The notes beneath the pieces were generated by a model. It made no database searches. It had not been told where the DNA came from and saw only the letters and a list, made by a program, of their open reading frames with translations. This document shows, piece by piece, positions 9,269 to 18,419 of a DNA stretch of 64,000 bases. Made by a program: the position numbers and the translations under genes. The stretch comes from SZAS-3 sp964386785 (lineage in GTDB: Bacteria; Chlamydiota; Chlamydiia; Chlamydiales; JAAKFR01): the NCBI GenBank assembly GCA_964386785.1, contig CAYLUD010000002.1:1-64000 (forward strand), read 5' to 3'. Position 1 is the stretch's first letter. Each line of letters starts with the position of its first letter.

Positions 9269-10345
9269 GATGATGTCGCCATCCTGCACGATATAGCCTC
9301 GACCTTCTGCTCGTAACTTACCTTCTTCACGAGCTCCTTGTCGGCCCCCATATGCAAGAAAATCGGCTGTAGATACGACTTCCGCACGAATAAAACCTTT
9401 CTCAATATCAGAATGAATTTTTCCAGCAGCCTCTACAGCAGTAGTGCCTCTTGAAATCGTCCAAGCCCTTGTTTCCATTTCTCCGGCAGTAATATAGGTC
9501 ATTAAATCTAGTAAATCAAAGGAAGCCCGAATAAGACGATGCAGTCCTGTTTCTTGCAATCCAACGCTGGCCAAAAACTCTTTTTGCTCATGAGGTGGAA
9601 GCTCTGCAATTTCTGATTCTAATTTTGCACAAATAGCAACTACTTTGCCCCCATCTTGCGCTGCAAACTCGCGCACACGTGCGGTATGCTCATTTTCCAT
9701 ATGAGGTAGGTCTTCCTCCCCAACATTCATGGCATAGAGGACTTTTTTCTGAGTAAGTAAGGGATAGGGCTGTAATAAAATTTCTTCTTCTTTCGTTAAA
9801 TGAAACTGCCGTACAGGCTTCTCTTGTTCTAAATGAGCCAAAACACGACGCAATAGATCCACAGTTGGTTGCATCTCACGATTCGATTTCAGCTGTTTCT
9901 CCAATCGATTTAAGCTACTCTGCACAGATTGCATATCTGCCAAAATCAACTCTAAGTTGATTGTAGTAATATCGGAAATAGGATCTACACGACCTGACAC
10001 ATGAACAATATCTTGTTGTTCAAAACAGCGGACCACATGCACAAGAGCATCTGTTTGCCGAATATGAGATAGAAATTGATTTCCTAACCCTTCACCCTGA
10101 GAAGCTCCCTTTACCAAACCAGCAATATCTACAAACTTCATCGCTGCATATAGAATTCTTTTAGAATGAGAAAGGCGAGAAATTTCTTCCAGTCTAGGAT
10201 CATAGACATCTACGACTCCTACATTGGGATCAATGGTACAAAAAGGGAAATTAGAAGAAGCTGCTCCTGCCTTGGTCAACGCATTAAACAACGAAGTCTT
10301 CCCTACATTAGGAAGGCCGACAATACCACATTCTTTCTGAGACAT
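9251..10345 (-). CDS. ychF: Redox-regulated ribosome-associated ATPase YchF
   Basis: A 364-residue Obg-family P-loop protein (OLA1/YchF), an ATPase rather than a GTPase in characterised members. I choose ATG 10345, giving the usual length; the frame stays open to 10549 but the extra 68 residues resemble nothing in the family. The P-loop G-L-P-N-V-G-K-T is at residues 10-17, D-I-A-G-L follows, and the C-terminus carries the TGS domain ending G-D-I-I-L-F-L-H. It lies between ribF and sctU as in Chlamydia (CT092) but is transcribed toward ribF. Confidence 0.95.
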   Translation of the reverse strand: MSQKECGIVGLPNVGKTSLFNALTKAGAASSNFPFCTIDPNVGVVDVYDPRLEEISRLSHSKRILYAAMKFVDIAGLVKGASQGEGLGNQFLSHIRQTDALVHVVRCFEQQDIVHVSGRVDPISDITTINLELILADMQSVQSSLNRLEKQLKSNREMQPTVDLLRRVLAHLEQEKPVRQFHLTKEEEILLQPYPLLTQKKVLYAMNVGEEDLPHMENEHTARVREFAAQDGGKVVAICAKLESEIAELPPHEQKEFLASVGLQETGLHRLIRASFDLLDLMTYITAGEMETRAWTISRGTTAVEAAGKIHSDIEKGFIRAEVVSTADFLAYGGRQGAREEGKLRAEGRGYIVQDGDIILFLHA

Positions 10346-10678
10346 ACATCGAGTATACAGGGAGGGGACAAATTTTTGGACTATTTTTTCTCTGCCACTG
10401 GTGAGGGGTAAAGATGGTACAGGTTGCTTGTATAGAGTTTCTGCTGCAGGCCCATCCAATCTGGAAACCATGCAAACTGCGCTATGGAGGCCGCTATACA
10501 CCAAGGAGCGCAATGCCTTTGAATCATTCTCCATCCTAGACAACTCCAACTAATAGATGCTGTAAGCTTTACGCAATCTGTATGCCCTGAAACAACAGGA
10601 TAGAAAGGAAGGTAGGCTAGTGCGGGCACGTACACATGGCATCTTACGAATCGATACAGTTAGCACAAACATCGTACC
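10346..10678. other. 333-base region without a convincing gene
   Basis: This divergent spacer separates ychF (minus) from sctU (plus). Open frames cross it on both strands, but none has a start with a Shine-Dalgarno or a recognisable product. It probably holds the ychF promoter and leader. Confidence 0.5.
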
Positions 10679-10703
10679 TTGCACATAAGAATAAGCAAAC
10701 AAA

Positions 10704-10731
10704 TTGCAGTCTATGAAAAATCAACTATACT
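10704..10731 (+). promoter_or_regulatory. Candidate promoter immediately before sctU
   Basis: TTGCAG (10704-10709) and TATACT (10726-10731) are 16 bases apart. The predicted transcript would begin about at the sctU ATG (10739), which has no Shine-Dalgarno, so the message could be leaderless. By-eye prediction. Confidence 0.4.
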
Positions 10732-10738
10732 CAATCGC

Positions 10739-11812
10739 ATGGCTGAAAAAAGCGAAAAGGCTACCCCAAAGAAACTTCGGGATGCTCGAAAAAAGGGACA
10801 GGTAGCCAAATCTCAAGATTTTCCTTCTGCTATCACTTTTGTTGTTGCGCTTGCTTTTACGCTTTATTTAAGTTCCTATTTATACAATAAATTAGCGGGA
10901 TTTCTTGTTGCTTGCTTTAAAGAAGCTCCAAAAACTGACCTTGCTTTCACAGCTCCCATCGTTGTGAAAAACATGCTCATGGTCATTTTAGAAAGCTCGT
11001 TACCGATTGCTATAGTGGTCGCTGCTGTAGGGTTGCTAGTGGGTTTCCTTATTGTAGGTCCCGTGTTCTCAGCAGAGGTCCTCAAACCAGATATTAAACG
11101 GCTCAACGTTGTAGAAAATCTGAAGCAAAAGTTTAAATTACGCACTTGGATTGAGTTACTTAAGTCTATTTTGAAAATATGTGGAGCGGCCTTGCTGATC
11201 TATTTTTTTGTAAAAAAAGACGTCGGACTACTCATCTATACAATTACACAACCTCCATTAGTCGGCTTTATGATTTTTCAAAAAATCGCCATGCGCGTCA
11301 TTCTAGCTGTAGGGATCTATTTTATCATCATTGCGGTTGCCGATCTCATTTACCAACGTCTTCAGTTTGCGAAAGATATGAAGATGGAGAAATTTGACGT
11401 GAAACAAGAATTCAAGGATACTGAGGGAAATCCAGAGATTAAGGGAAAACGGCGTCAATTAGCGCAGGAAATTGCGTATGATCAAGGAGGAATCAACCAA
11501 GTTCGTAAGGCTAAGGCTGTGATTTCCAACCCTCATGATGTGGCTATAGCGATTGGCTATCAACCCAAGCGGTATAAAGCTCCTTGGATTCTTACAATGG
11601 GGACAGGTGAGTTGGCTATCTTGATTATTAAAGAAGCAGAAAAAAGAGGCGTTCCTGTGATGAGGAATGTACCTTTGGCACATGAATTGCTTGATAAGGG
11701 GCAAATCAACCGGTTTGTTCCTGAATCTACTTATGAGGCGATCGGAGAAATTTTATTATATATCGAGTCTTTGGGTGATACATCCGAAGAAAATGAAGAG
11801 GGAATACATTGA
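10739..11812 (+). CDS. sctU: Type III secretion export-gate switch protein SctU (CdsU/YscU family)
   Basis: A 357-residue inner membrane protein of the T3SS export apparatus, homologous to FlhB/YscU, which switches substrate class after self-cleavage. The start at ATG 10739 gives the typical family N-terminus with P-K-K-L-R-D-A-R-K-K-G-Q. Four membrane segments lie within residues 25-215, followed by a cytoplasmic domain. The cleavage motif, N-P-T-H in most homologues, reads N264-P265-H266-D267 here: the scissile Asn-Pro is kept but the next two residues differ. It overlaps sctV by four bases and corresponds to CT091. Confidence 0.93.
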   Translation: MAEKSEKATPKKLRDARKKGQVAKSQDFPSAITFVVALAFTLYLSSYLYNKLAGFLVACFKEAPKTDLAFTAPIVVKNMLMVILESSLPIAIVVAAVGLLVGFLIVGPVFSAEVLKPDIKRLNVVENLKQKFKLRTWIELLKSILKICGAALLIYFFVKKDVGLLIYTITQPPLVGFMIFQKIAMRVILAVGIYFIIIAVADLIYQRLQFAKDMKMEKFDVKQEFKDTEGNPEIKGKRRQLAQEIAYDQGGINQVRKAKAVISNPHDVAIAIGYQPKRYKAPWILTMGTGELAILIIKEAEKRGVPVMRNVPLAHELLDKGQINRFVPESTYEAIGEILLYIESLGDTSEENEEGIH

Positions 11813-13932
11813 AGGCTCTATTTTACCGATTGTTTGGCAGTGAATCTACTGTCGGATTTATCAATCGATCCAGCGACTTGGTTTTAGCTGGGTGGATGCT
11901 TGCAATCATTATCATGATTGTCTTGCCCGTCCCCCCTCCGGTCATTGATCTGGTCATTACATTTAATCTTACAGCAGCCGTGGCCATTCTTATGGTGGCG
12001 CTTTATATTCCAAGCGCAATTCACCTTTCGATGTTCCCATCTATCCTACTGGTTACCACGATTTTCCGATTAGGGGTTAGCATTGCCACAACACGCCAGA
12101 TTCTCCTAAAAGCGTATGCCGGTGAAATCATTAGCGCTTTTGGAAATTTTGTCGTAGGAGGCAATTATGTGGTGGGGATGGTCATCTTCCTGATTATCAC
12201 TATCGTACAATTTATTGTGGTAACAAAAGGAGCGGAGCGAGTTGCTGAGGTAGCTGCGCGATTTCGCTTAGATGCAATGCCTGGGAAACAAATGGCCATC
12301 GACGCCGACCTACGAGCCGGGGTGCTAGATGCCAACCAGGCTAGAGAAAAAAGAGCGATGATCCAGAAAGAAAGCGAGTTATACGGAGCCATGGATGGGG
12401 CCATGAAATTCGTGAAGGGCGATGTGATTGCTAGCATTGTAATCGCCTTCGTCAATATCGTAGGAGGTCTGATTATTGGAGTAGGCATGCACAAAATGAG
12501 CCTGGGTCAGGCTGCTCGTGTCTATACTATTCTCTCGATTGGTGATGGATTAGTAGCCCAAATCCCCTCTCTCATCATCTCATTGACTGCCGGTTTAGTG
12601 ACTACCAGAATCTCTAGCGATCGTAAAGATGCCAATTTAGGAAGAGAGATTGCTGGACAACTATTAAAAGAGCCTCGGGCGATTTTTATTGCCTCAGGTG
12701 CCGTTTTTGGTTTGGGTTTCCTAAAAGGATTTCCACTCTGGAGTTTTTCGTTATTAGCCCTTGGTCTGCTCATCGCTGGCATAGCGATATATCGAATGAA
12801 AAAACAAGAAGCTGCAAAAGGATTGTCCGCCCCCGCTATAGGTACAGCCACGGATTCGGAGGGGCATTCCGTTGTTGCGGGGGGGGTTGATAATTTTGCA
12901 CTCACCCTGCCAGTCATTCTAGAATTAGGTAAATACCTTTCTCAAATAGTAAAAACGAAAAGTAAGGGTGCAACGCGCTTGATGGAAGACTTAATTCCTA
13001 AAATGAGAGCGGCTCTCTACCAAGATATGGGCATTCGTTATCCTGGGGTCCACGTGACAACGGACTCTACCACATTAAGCTACGCTGAATATGCCATCCT
13101 TCTGAATGAAGTACCCGTGATTCGAGGCAAAGTATTAGAACAACACGTACTAACAAACGAAATAGAGCAAAATTTGCAGCGATACAATATTCCTTTTGTT
13201 GTACAAAAAGGAGCGTTTGGACTCCCCTCTGTTTGGGTGAACGAAAGTTTTATTCCCATTTTAGACAAGGCAGCGATTAAGTATTGGAAACCACTAGAAG
13301 TGGCAATTTTACATCTCTCCTATTTTTTTCGACAAACAGCACAAGAGTTTCTTGGAATTCAAGAAATGCGTGCGATGCTCGAGTTTATGGAACGGTCATT
13401 TCCCGATCTTGTGAAAGAGGTCACGAGGCTTGTGCCCCTACAGAAGCTCACGGAAATTTTTCGTCGACTGGTGCAAGAACAAATTTCGATTAAAGATTTG
13501 AGAACCATTATGGAAGCCCTATCCGAATGGGCTCAAACAGAAAAAGACACCGTACTTCTTACTGAATATGTCCGTTCTTCTTTAAAACGTTACATCACCA
13601 ATAAATATTCGCAAGGCAAGTCTACCATCTCAGTGTATCTTTTGGATCCAGAAATTGAAGAAATCGTACGTGGAGCAGTAAAACAAACTTCTGCAGGTTC
13701 TTATCTTGCCCTAGATCCAGATTCTATCAACCGCATTATGCGTTCTATGAGACAAACGATCGTTCCTATACCACCTGGGGGTCAGCCCGCGGTAGTACTC
13801 ACCGCCATCGATGTCCGACGCTTTGTGAAGAAGCTCATTGAAAGTGAATACCCAGATATTGCAGTAATCTCCTATCAAGAGATTTTACCTGAAGTCAGAA
13901 TTCAACCTTTAGGTAGGATCCAGTTGGGATAG
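11809..13932 (+). CDS. sctV: Type III secretion export-gate protein SctV (CdsV/LcrD family)
   Basis: A 707-residue protein of the FHIPEP family, forming the nonameric export gate. It starts at TTG 11809, overlapping the sctU stop. About eight membrane segments fill residues 20-335, with the conserved cytoplasmic FHIPEP signature (R-x-x-L-D-A-M-P-G-K-Q-M-A-I-D-A-D) near residue 155. The C-terminal cytoplasmic domain (about 360-707) binds chaperone-substrate complexes. A run of eight G (12879-12886) sits in the linker between the two halves. Corresponds to CT090. Confidence 0.95.
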   Translation: MKALFYRLFGSESTVGFINRSSDLVLAGWMLAIIIMIVLPVPPPVIDLVITFNLTAAVAILMVALYIPSAIHLSMFPSILLVTTIFRLGVSIATTRQILLKAYAGEIISAFGNFVVGGNYVVGMVIFLIITIVQFIVVTKGAERVAEVAARFRLDAMPGKQMAIDADLRAGVLDANQAREKRAMIQKESELYGAMDGAMKFVKGDVIASIVIAFVNIVGGLIIGVGMHKMSLGQAARVYTILSIGDGLVAQIPSLIISLTAGLVTTRISSDRKDANLGREIAGQLLKEPRAIFIASGAVFGLGFLKGFPLWSFSLLALGLLIAGIAIYRMKKQEAAKGLSAPAIGTATDSEGHSVVAGGVDNFALTLPVILELGKYLSQIVKTKSKGATRLMEDLIPKMRAALYQDMGIRYPGVHVTTDSTTLSYAEYAILLNEVPVIRGKVLEQHVLTNEIEQNLQRYNIPFVVQKGAFGLPSVWVNESFIPILDKAAIKYWKPLEVAILHLSYFFRQTAQEFLGIQEMRAMLEFMERSFPDLVKEVTRLVPLQKLTEIFRRLVQEQISIKDLRTIMEALSEWAQTEKDTVLLTEYVRSSLKRYITNKYSQGKSTISVYLLDPEIEEIVRGAVKQTSAGSYLALDPDSINRIMRSMRQTIVPIPPGGQPAVVLTAIDVRRFVKKLIESEYPDIAVISYQEILPEVRIQPLGRIQLG

Positions 13933-13944
13933 CAAGAGGGAAGA

Positions 13945-13952
13945 GGGGGGGG
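13945..13952 (+). promoter_or_regulatory. Poly-G tract forming the copN ribosome binding site
   Basis: Eight consecutive G are followed by TA and the ATG at 13955. The G-run is the only purine-rich match to the anti-Shine-Dalgarno near this start. A change in its length would alter spacing and strength. Confidence 0.6.
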
Positions 13953-13954
13953 TA

Positions 13955-15100
13955 ATGTCGGAACCAGTGGAATCGTTGGCGCAAATTCAACAGCAAGCGG
14001 CCCAGCGTATTGCTAAAGAAGAAGAGATTGAGCAACTCGAGGTCGAAGATGGCATGGCGGAATTGGCTCAGGATCCTACAGAAAATACGGCAGCCTCAGA
14101 GCGAGCGCAACAACGACACGCTCGTAATAAAAACCTAGAGGCTCGAAAATGGTCGAAAGCCGAGTCGGGACAGGACTCTAGTCCCCATATTATTGGATTA
14201 GAAGAACGACAAGAAGAAGATGTCGCGCATTATTTCCAAGAGCGAAACCCGGAATTGCCCGCTGACAGGTTGCTGGCGCTCAAAAAAAAACTCTCTCCTT
14301 CTCTCTCCTCTCAAGAGATTCAAGAACAAGTCGTTTCATTTTTTTCAGACCCAGCACTAGCGGATGATGCGTTTGCATATCTGATTCAGATATCTCAACC
14401 CCCTTTAAAAGAGCTGATTCAGGAAGCCAAAACGTCCTTTTTTGCAGCACACCAGCGTGAAATTATTGGTGGTAAAAACATTACTGAAATTGCGCGGGAC
14501 TTCGTTACAGAGGGACTAGCACCATCACCTACTCCATTGCGAGCCCTCTATGCCAATGTGACAGGAATTGAGCGCCCACATAACGATTTATTCGAGTTTT
14601 TATCTAAACAGTATTCATTTCATCAGCTCCAACCCACAGTTGCCTTTTTGTTACAATCCATTTCCTATGAGCTAAAATCTGAGGGCCCTTCTATTGAAAA
14701 AGAAAAATTATTACGTCTGATGCAAGGCGTGAAAGACCTAGAGTCCATTCTAGCGATCTACATGCATTTTCAGGATAGTATTCCTCTCATGCGGCGTCAA
14801 TATGCTGAGCTAGGCGCTTCGTACCCCGAGAATATTCAATTTGAAATCTTGACAAAAGCTTTTATGAATATAGTCTACGATCGATATCCGACAAAAGATA
14901 AGGTAATGAAGGCTGTCGAACAACTAGGTATTGGAACAGACCCAGAAAAAGTCATCTTTCTTTCACGATTTCGAGATGCAATACGAAATGTTTCGCCGCG
15001 TCTTTACCAAAATAACGACCATCCTCAGAAATTAAATCTTGCGTTCATTTCTGCTTTGGAGCAATTAGAGGAAGAGGATCGAGAAGATCAAATCAAATAA
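13955..15100 (+). CDS. copN: T3SS gatekeeper/plug effector CopN (SctW, YopN-TyeA family)
   Basis: A 381-residue protein that in Chlamydia controls the order of secretion and is itself secreted. The N-terminus is charged and low-complexity (Gln/Glu-rich); the C-terminal half is helical, consistent with the fused TyeA-like part of the family. Identity rests strongly on position: directly after sctV and before the chaperone and malQ, as CT089. The ATG is preceded by an eight-G tract (13945-13952), an unusual Shine-Dalgarno. A nine-A run (14282-14290) lies inside the gene. Confidence 0.85.
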   Translation: MSEPVESLAQIQQQAAQRIAKEEEIEQLEVEDGMAELAQDPTENTAASERAQQRHARNKNLEARKWSKAESGQDSSPHIIGLEERQEEDVAHYFQERNPELPADRLLALKKKLSPSLSSQEIQEQVVSFFSDPALADDAFAYLIQISQPPLKELIQEAKTSFFAAHQREIIGGKNITEIARDFVTEGLAPSPTPLRALYANVTGIERPHNDLFEFLSKQYSFHQLQPTVAFLLQSISYELKSEGPSIEKEKLLRLMQGVKDLESILAIYMHFQDSIPLMRRQYAELGASYPENIQFEILTKAFMNIVYDRYPTKDKVMKAVEQLGIGTDPEKVIFLSRFRDAIRNVSPRLYQNNDHPQKLNLAFISALEQLEEEDREDQIK

Positions 15101-15108
15101 GGGCTTAC

Positions 15109-15573
15109 ATGACAACATACGATGCCTTATTATCTGATTGGGGAAAGCTTGTCGGGCTCTCTCTGCATTTAAGATCCAAGCCTGTTTGTTGTGTGCGTAT
15201 TCCGAATGGTTTAGAACTACACCTCGATTTAGATCAGGAACAAGATCAGCTCGTTCTTAGTATTCCTTTAGGTACAGTACCCTTAGGAACCTATGCTGAC
15301 GAATTATTCTGTGCCGCTCTAATACATAATGGGATATCCAAGCGCCCCTTAGGAATTCTGTCTTATAGTGATGTGCTGCATTCTTTTTTACTCCACGAAC
15401 AACTACCCTTAGCAACTTGTTCTGCAGAACTCCTTCAAGAGCGAATCGAGATCGTATCCTCAACTGCTACCCTATGGAAAAATGCCATAGCACAACAAAT
15501 AGTTCCTGCTATAGATGAGGCAGCAGCCCATCCCTCTCCCCTTCAACTCTATCCCCAGAGGCAAGCGACTTAA
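15109..15573 (+). CDS. T3SS class I chaperone (Scc1/SycE-like), probable CopN chaperone
   Basis: A 154-residue acidic protein beginning eight bases after copN and overlapping malQ by one base. Size, mixed alpha/beta character (L-E-L-H-L-D-L strand patterns, central L-G-I-L-S-Y) and position match the CesT/SycE chaperone fold and the place of scc1 (CT088), which helps CopN secretion in Chlamydia. The family call is good from context; no catalytic residues are expected. Confidence 0.75.
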   Translation: MTTYDALLSDWGKLVGLSLHLRSKPVCCVRIPNGLELHLDLDQEQDQLVLSIPLGTVPLGTYADELFCAALIHNGISKRPLGILSYSDVLHSFLLHEQLPLATCSAELLQERIEIVSSTATLWKNAIAQQIVPAIDEAAAHPSPLQLYPQRQAT

Positions 15574-17159
15574 TGAAAAAAGAAGATCTACTCAAGAGTC
15601 CTCTTCAAGCCGCTTGGCAAGCGGTAGGCATCCAGGATCACCATGGTATTGTGGTACCTTTATTTTCCTTACACTCTAAGAACAGCTGCGGAATTGGAGA
15701 ATACCTCGATCTCTTACCCCTAATAGATTGGTGCCAGGGTTGTGGGTTTGATGTCATCCAATTACTACCCCTCAATGATGTAGGGCTGGGAACCAGTCCT
15801 TATGATGCCATCTCTGCCTTTGCATTAAACCCAACCTATCTTTCTCTGAAAGATCTTCCTTATTTAGATCGAATACCCAATGCAGAAGAGCGACTACATA
15901 AAATTGCGTACTGGACACAGACGGATCGCGTAAAACACCATATTGTTAGGGAATTAAAACAGGTATTCTTACGGGAATACGTCGCTCAAGTTGGGCCTCT
16001 GTTATTGGAAGATGGTGCAGTTGCTCGATTTGCAGAGGAGCAGTCTTTTTGGTTACCTGCTTACTGTTTATTCAAATCATTAAAAGAATTTCATTATTGG
16101 AAAAAATGGGAAGAATGGCCTGAAGAACATCGATCCCAAGAAGGACTCTTGGCTTTGCTTCAGCAACCCAGTTGGGCTGAGGCGATACAGTTTCATCAAC
16201 TACTCCAATTTCTTTGCTTTCAACAACTTTCTTATGTAAAAAAAGTATCCGAAGAAAAAAAAGTCCTATTAAAAGGCGACCTTCCCATACTGATTAATAA
16301 AGAAAGTGCCGATGTGTGGTTCTTTCGTAATCTATTCCAATGTGACTACTCAGCTGGGGCTCCTCCAGATATGTATTCTCCGGAAGGGCAAGATTGGGGC
16401 TTTCCTATTTATAACTGGAAGGCCCTCGAAGAAAGTCAGTATACCTGGTGGAAAGAACGGATTCGATATGCCGCTTCTTTTTACCACCTATATCGGCTTG
16501 ATCATATTGTTGGTTTTTTCCGAATTTGGTCTATGAAACAAGGCCAACATGCACAAGAAGGCCATTTTATTCCTTCTAGCGATGAAGAAAGCGTCAGAGC
16601 TGGGAAACAACACCTCTCTCAAATCATAGCAGGATCTACGATATTGCCTATTGGAGAAGATCTAGGCTCTGTTCCCCCATATGTACGAAGCACTCTGACA
16701 GAATTAGGTATTTGTGGAACAAAAGTTATGCGATGGGAGCGCCATTATGATACAGATGGTAGCTTCATTCCAGTAGATCAGTATCCTATTTGTAGTATGA
16801 CTACCGTTTCTACCCATGATTCTGATCTTCTGCGGGGATGGTGGACCCATGCTCCAAAAGATGCGCATCTGTTTGCTATGTCGAAAGGCTGGTTGTACCT
16901 GCCCTTTCTTTCTTCGGAACACCACTTTGATATCCTACAAGACAGCCATCGATCGGGTTCTATTTTTCATATCAATTTATTACAGGAATACCTGTCTTTA
17001 ATACCTGAATTGGCCGGCTCTCCCCATCAAGAACGAATCAATATTCCAGGAAAGGTGTTAGATTCTAACTGGACCTATCGTTGTCCCATTTCTATAGAAG
17101 GATTAGCAGATCACGATATGTTGAGAATGAAAATTAAACAAATTTTAAAAAAGGATTAG
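15573..17159 (+). CDS. malQ: 4-alpha-glucanotransferase (amylomaltase)
   Basis: A 528-residue GH77 enzyme that transfers alpha-1,4-glucan segments in maltodextrin and glycogen metabolism. Motifs: the nucleophile region Y-R-L-D-H-I-V-G-F-F-R, the acid/base region I-G-E-D-L-G, and the third acidic site S-T-H-D-S-D. It starts one base inside the chaperone gene, so a glycogen enzyme is embedded in the T3SS operon, as in Chlamydia (CT087). glgP and glgX elsewhere in the window complete a glycogen-degrading set. Confidence 0.95.
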   Translation: MKKEDLLKSPLQAAWQAVGIQDHHGIVVPLFSLHSKNSCGIGEYLDLLPLIDWCQGCGFDVIQLLPLNDVGLGTSPYDAISAFALNPTYLSLKDLPYLDRIPNAEERLHKIAYWTQTDRVKHHIVRELKQVFLREYVAQVGPLLLEDGAVARFAEEQSFWLPAYCLFKSLKEFHYWKKWEEWPEEHRSQEGLLALLQQPSWAEAIQFHQLLQFLCFQQLSYVKKVSEEKKVLLKGDLPILINKESADVWFFRNLFQCDYSAGAPPDMYSPEGQDWGFPIYNWKALEESQYTWWKERIRYAASFYHLYRLDHIVGFFRIWSMKQGQHAQEGHFIPSSDEESVRAGKQHLSQIIAGSTILPIGEDLGSVPPYVRSTLTELGICGTKVMRWERHYDTDGSFIPVDQYPICSMTTVSTHDSDLLRGWWTHAPKDAHLFAMSKGWLYLPFLSSEHHFDILQDSHRSGSIFHINLLQEYLSLIPELAGSPHQERINIPGKVLDSNWTYRCPISIEGLADHDMLRMKIKQILKKD

Positions 17160-17160
17160 T

Positions 17161-17667
17161 ATGGACATTCAACAAGAACAGCTAAATCTAGAAGTTGAAC
17201 TGTTGCTTACACAATTGCTTGTTCCTACCCCTAAAGCAATTCTTGGATCCTTAGCTACTCAAAAAAATGAATTGTTGGCATTAAAACAGAGAATTCAGAA
17301 TCTTCCCCCTGAAGTCAGTCAAAGTTTATTGAATGATATTCTTTCTGTGTCTCGCTATCCACATCAAGTCGTGCTATTTAATGATCAAAATACAAAACGC
17401 ATTGTAAATACTCATGTAGGCATGGGTCATCTTTACGCTCTGACTCTAGCCTTCCTATCCAATCCTCTGAAAAAAGACATTCCTGTTAATGCTCTAAAGA
17501 ACAATCAGGCCACCATTTTAGATTTCACAAAAAAAGAGTACTTATCCCCAAAAGAAGGGATTGAATTCATGATCTTAGTATTGAATATGACAAAATCTCT
17601 GATACAAATCCTAGAAACCTATGCTCTAGAATGCCCGATCCCTGAAAGCTCATTTCAGAAAAATTAA
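17161..17667 (+). CDS. Hypothetical protein at the end of the T3SS-malQ operon
   Basis: A 168-residue protein starting one base after the malQ stop, hence probably on the same transcript. It is predicted mostly helical, without signal peptide or membrane segment. I do not recognise a family. Its size and place would fit a secretion accessory protein or chaperone, but nothing in the sequence proves this. Its 3' end overlaps the convergent fabG by four bases. Confidence 0.7.
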   Translation: MDIQQEQLNLEVELLLTQLLVPTPKAILGSLATQKNELLALKQRIQNLPPEVSQSLLNDILSVSRYPHQVVLFNDQNTKRIVNTHVGMGHLYALTLAFLSNPLKKDIPVNALKNNQATILDFTKKEYLSPKEGIEFMILVLNMTKSLIQILETYALECPIPESSFQKN

Positions 17668-18407
17668 TGCATCGTCAGGCCGCCGTCTACAGCAAATACC
17701 TGACCTGTAATATAGGCTGCCATGGGGGTTGCTAAAAAAAGAGCGAGTTGCGCTACGTCTTCCACAGATCCGAAGCGCCCTAACGGAATTCGAGAAAGAA
17801 ATGCCTGCTTGTGCTCTGGTGTCAGGGCATCTGTCATGTCACTTTGAATAAAACCTGGAGCTATGCAGTTGACAGTAATCCCCCTAGAACCTACTTCTTG
17901 CGCTAAAGATTTAGAAAAGCCAATCATACCCGCTTTCGCAGCTGCATAATTGGTTTGTCCAGCATTCCCTATCAGTCCTACCACGGAAGAAATATTAATG
18001 ATTCTACCCTGCCTCGCCTTTAACATCGGACGAACCAATGTCTTACAAAGATAAAAGATCGAGGATAGATTTGTAGTGATGACCTGATCCCAATCACGAG
18101 CCGATAATTTCATTAATAGCTGATCCCGAGTAATTCCAGCGTTATTCACTACAATATCCACACGCCCGTGTTCTTCTAACACGCTCTCACCAAATTGCAC
18201 CACTGCTTCAGGCGTAGAGAGGTCTACTTGACGGAAACAACTTTCTGCGGTGACCTTACGAAGTTCATCTGCAACCTTCTCACCCAATTCTTTATTAGTA
18301 CCACAAATCACTACACGAGCACCCTGTGAAGCAAGAGCCAAAGCAATCGCTTTGCCAATTCCTCGAGTTCCTCCTGTCACAATTGCCACTTGGTCTTGTA
18401 ACATCAT
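17664..18407 (-). CDS. fabG: 3-oxoacyl-[ACP] reductase
   Basis: A 247-residue short-chain dehydrogenase that reduces beta-ketoacyl-ACP in fatty acid elongation. It has the NADPH-binding T-G-G-x-R-G-I-G at residues 11-18, N-N-A-G at 88-91, and the catalytic Ser141, Tyr154 and Lys158. The start has two adjacent ATG codons after an AAAAGGAG-type Shine-Dalgarno. Order fabH-fabD-fabG as in Chlamydia CT239-CT237. Confidence 0.96.
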   Translation of the reverse strand: MMLQDQVAIVTGGTRGIGKAIALALASQGARVVICGTNKELGEKVADELRKVTAESCFRQVDLSTPEAVVQFGESVLEEHGRVDIVVNNAGITRDQLLMKLSARDWDQVITTNLSSIFYLCKTLVRPMLKARQGRIINISSVVGLIGNAGQTNYAAAKAGMIGFSKSLAQEVGSRGITVNCIAPGFIQSDMTDALTPEHKQAFLSRIPLGRFGSVEDVAQLALFLATPMAAYITGQVFAVDGGLTMH

Positions 18408-18419
18408 ATGCGGCTCCTT

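Noticed and set aside
10346..10549. N-terminal extension of YchF
   Set aside because: The extra 68 residues are not like the family and the ATG at 10345 gives the normal length of 364.
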